Source: an uncultured Streptococcus sp.
Lineage (GTDB): Bacteria; Bacillota; Bacilli; Lactobacillales; Streptococcaceae
Reading direction: 5' to 3'
Assembly: GCA_934216185.1 (NCBI GenBank)
Contig: CAKQBM010000109.1
Span: 1-5,929 of the forward strand
Length of the DNA: 5,929 nucleotides
Shown here: in pieces, positions 5,918 through 5,929 of the stretch
Numbering within the stretch: the stretch's first letter is position 1
Layout: the number at the start of each line of letters is the position of its first letter
Notes under the pieces: generated by a model
Databases searched by the model: none
What the model saw: the letters and a program-made list of their open reading frames with translations, nothing else
Told to the model about the DNA's origin: nothing
Position numbers and translations under genes: made by a program

Positions 5918-5929
5918 GTAAACCATTTT

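Overview
The window looks like chromosome from a low-GC Firmicute, most likely a mitis-group Streptococcus (S. pneumoniae, S. mitis or a close relative). Three things point there: a BOX repeat whose boxA part nearly matches the classic pneumococcal BOX sequence, the gene order topA / YbaN-like / cutC / MmcQ-like / leuA, and TopA and LeuA proteins that read like the streptococcal ones from memory. No database search was possible.

Every gene reads on the minus strand, so the layout is given from high to low coordinates. topA (DNA topoisomerase I, complete, probable GTG start at 5879) ends in a strong intrinsic terminator at 3756-3789. A 150-bp BOX element (3551-3700) follows and abuts the ribosome-binding site of a small YbaN/DUF454 membrane protein (3176-3535). 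Next come cutC (2452-3084), with its own extended -10 promoter, and an MmcQ/YjbR-family gene (1748-2404). These two probably form a unit joined by a 47-base gap that holds a hairpin. Then there is a 314-base regulatory region and leuA (2-isopropylmalate synthase), which runs off the low end of the window with 477 codons visible.

The most informative stretch is the leuA leader (1434-1700). It holds a CodY-box-like palindrome, a near-consensus extended -10 promoter, a 17-residue leader peptide with three consecutive Leu codons, and alternative RNA hairpins ending in a strong terminator just before leuA. This is a complete ribosome-mediated leucine attenuator, apparently placed under a CodY-type control layer. 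Leucine supply would be sensed twice: by CodY at the promoter, and by charged tRNA-Leu during translation of the leader.

The remaining genes are housekeeping or poorly characterised and show no metabolic link to leucine synthesis. I found no phage, plasmid, CRISPR, defence or transposase genes, and no sign of a new multi-gene system. The points worth a second look are the leader RNA, the start site of the MmcQ-like gene, the BOX element as the whole 5' region of the YbaN-like gene, and small departures from family motifs in TopA and CutC.
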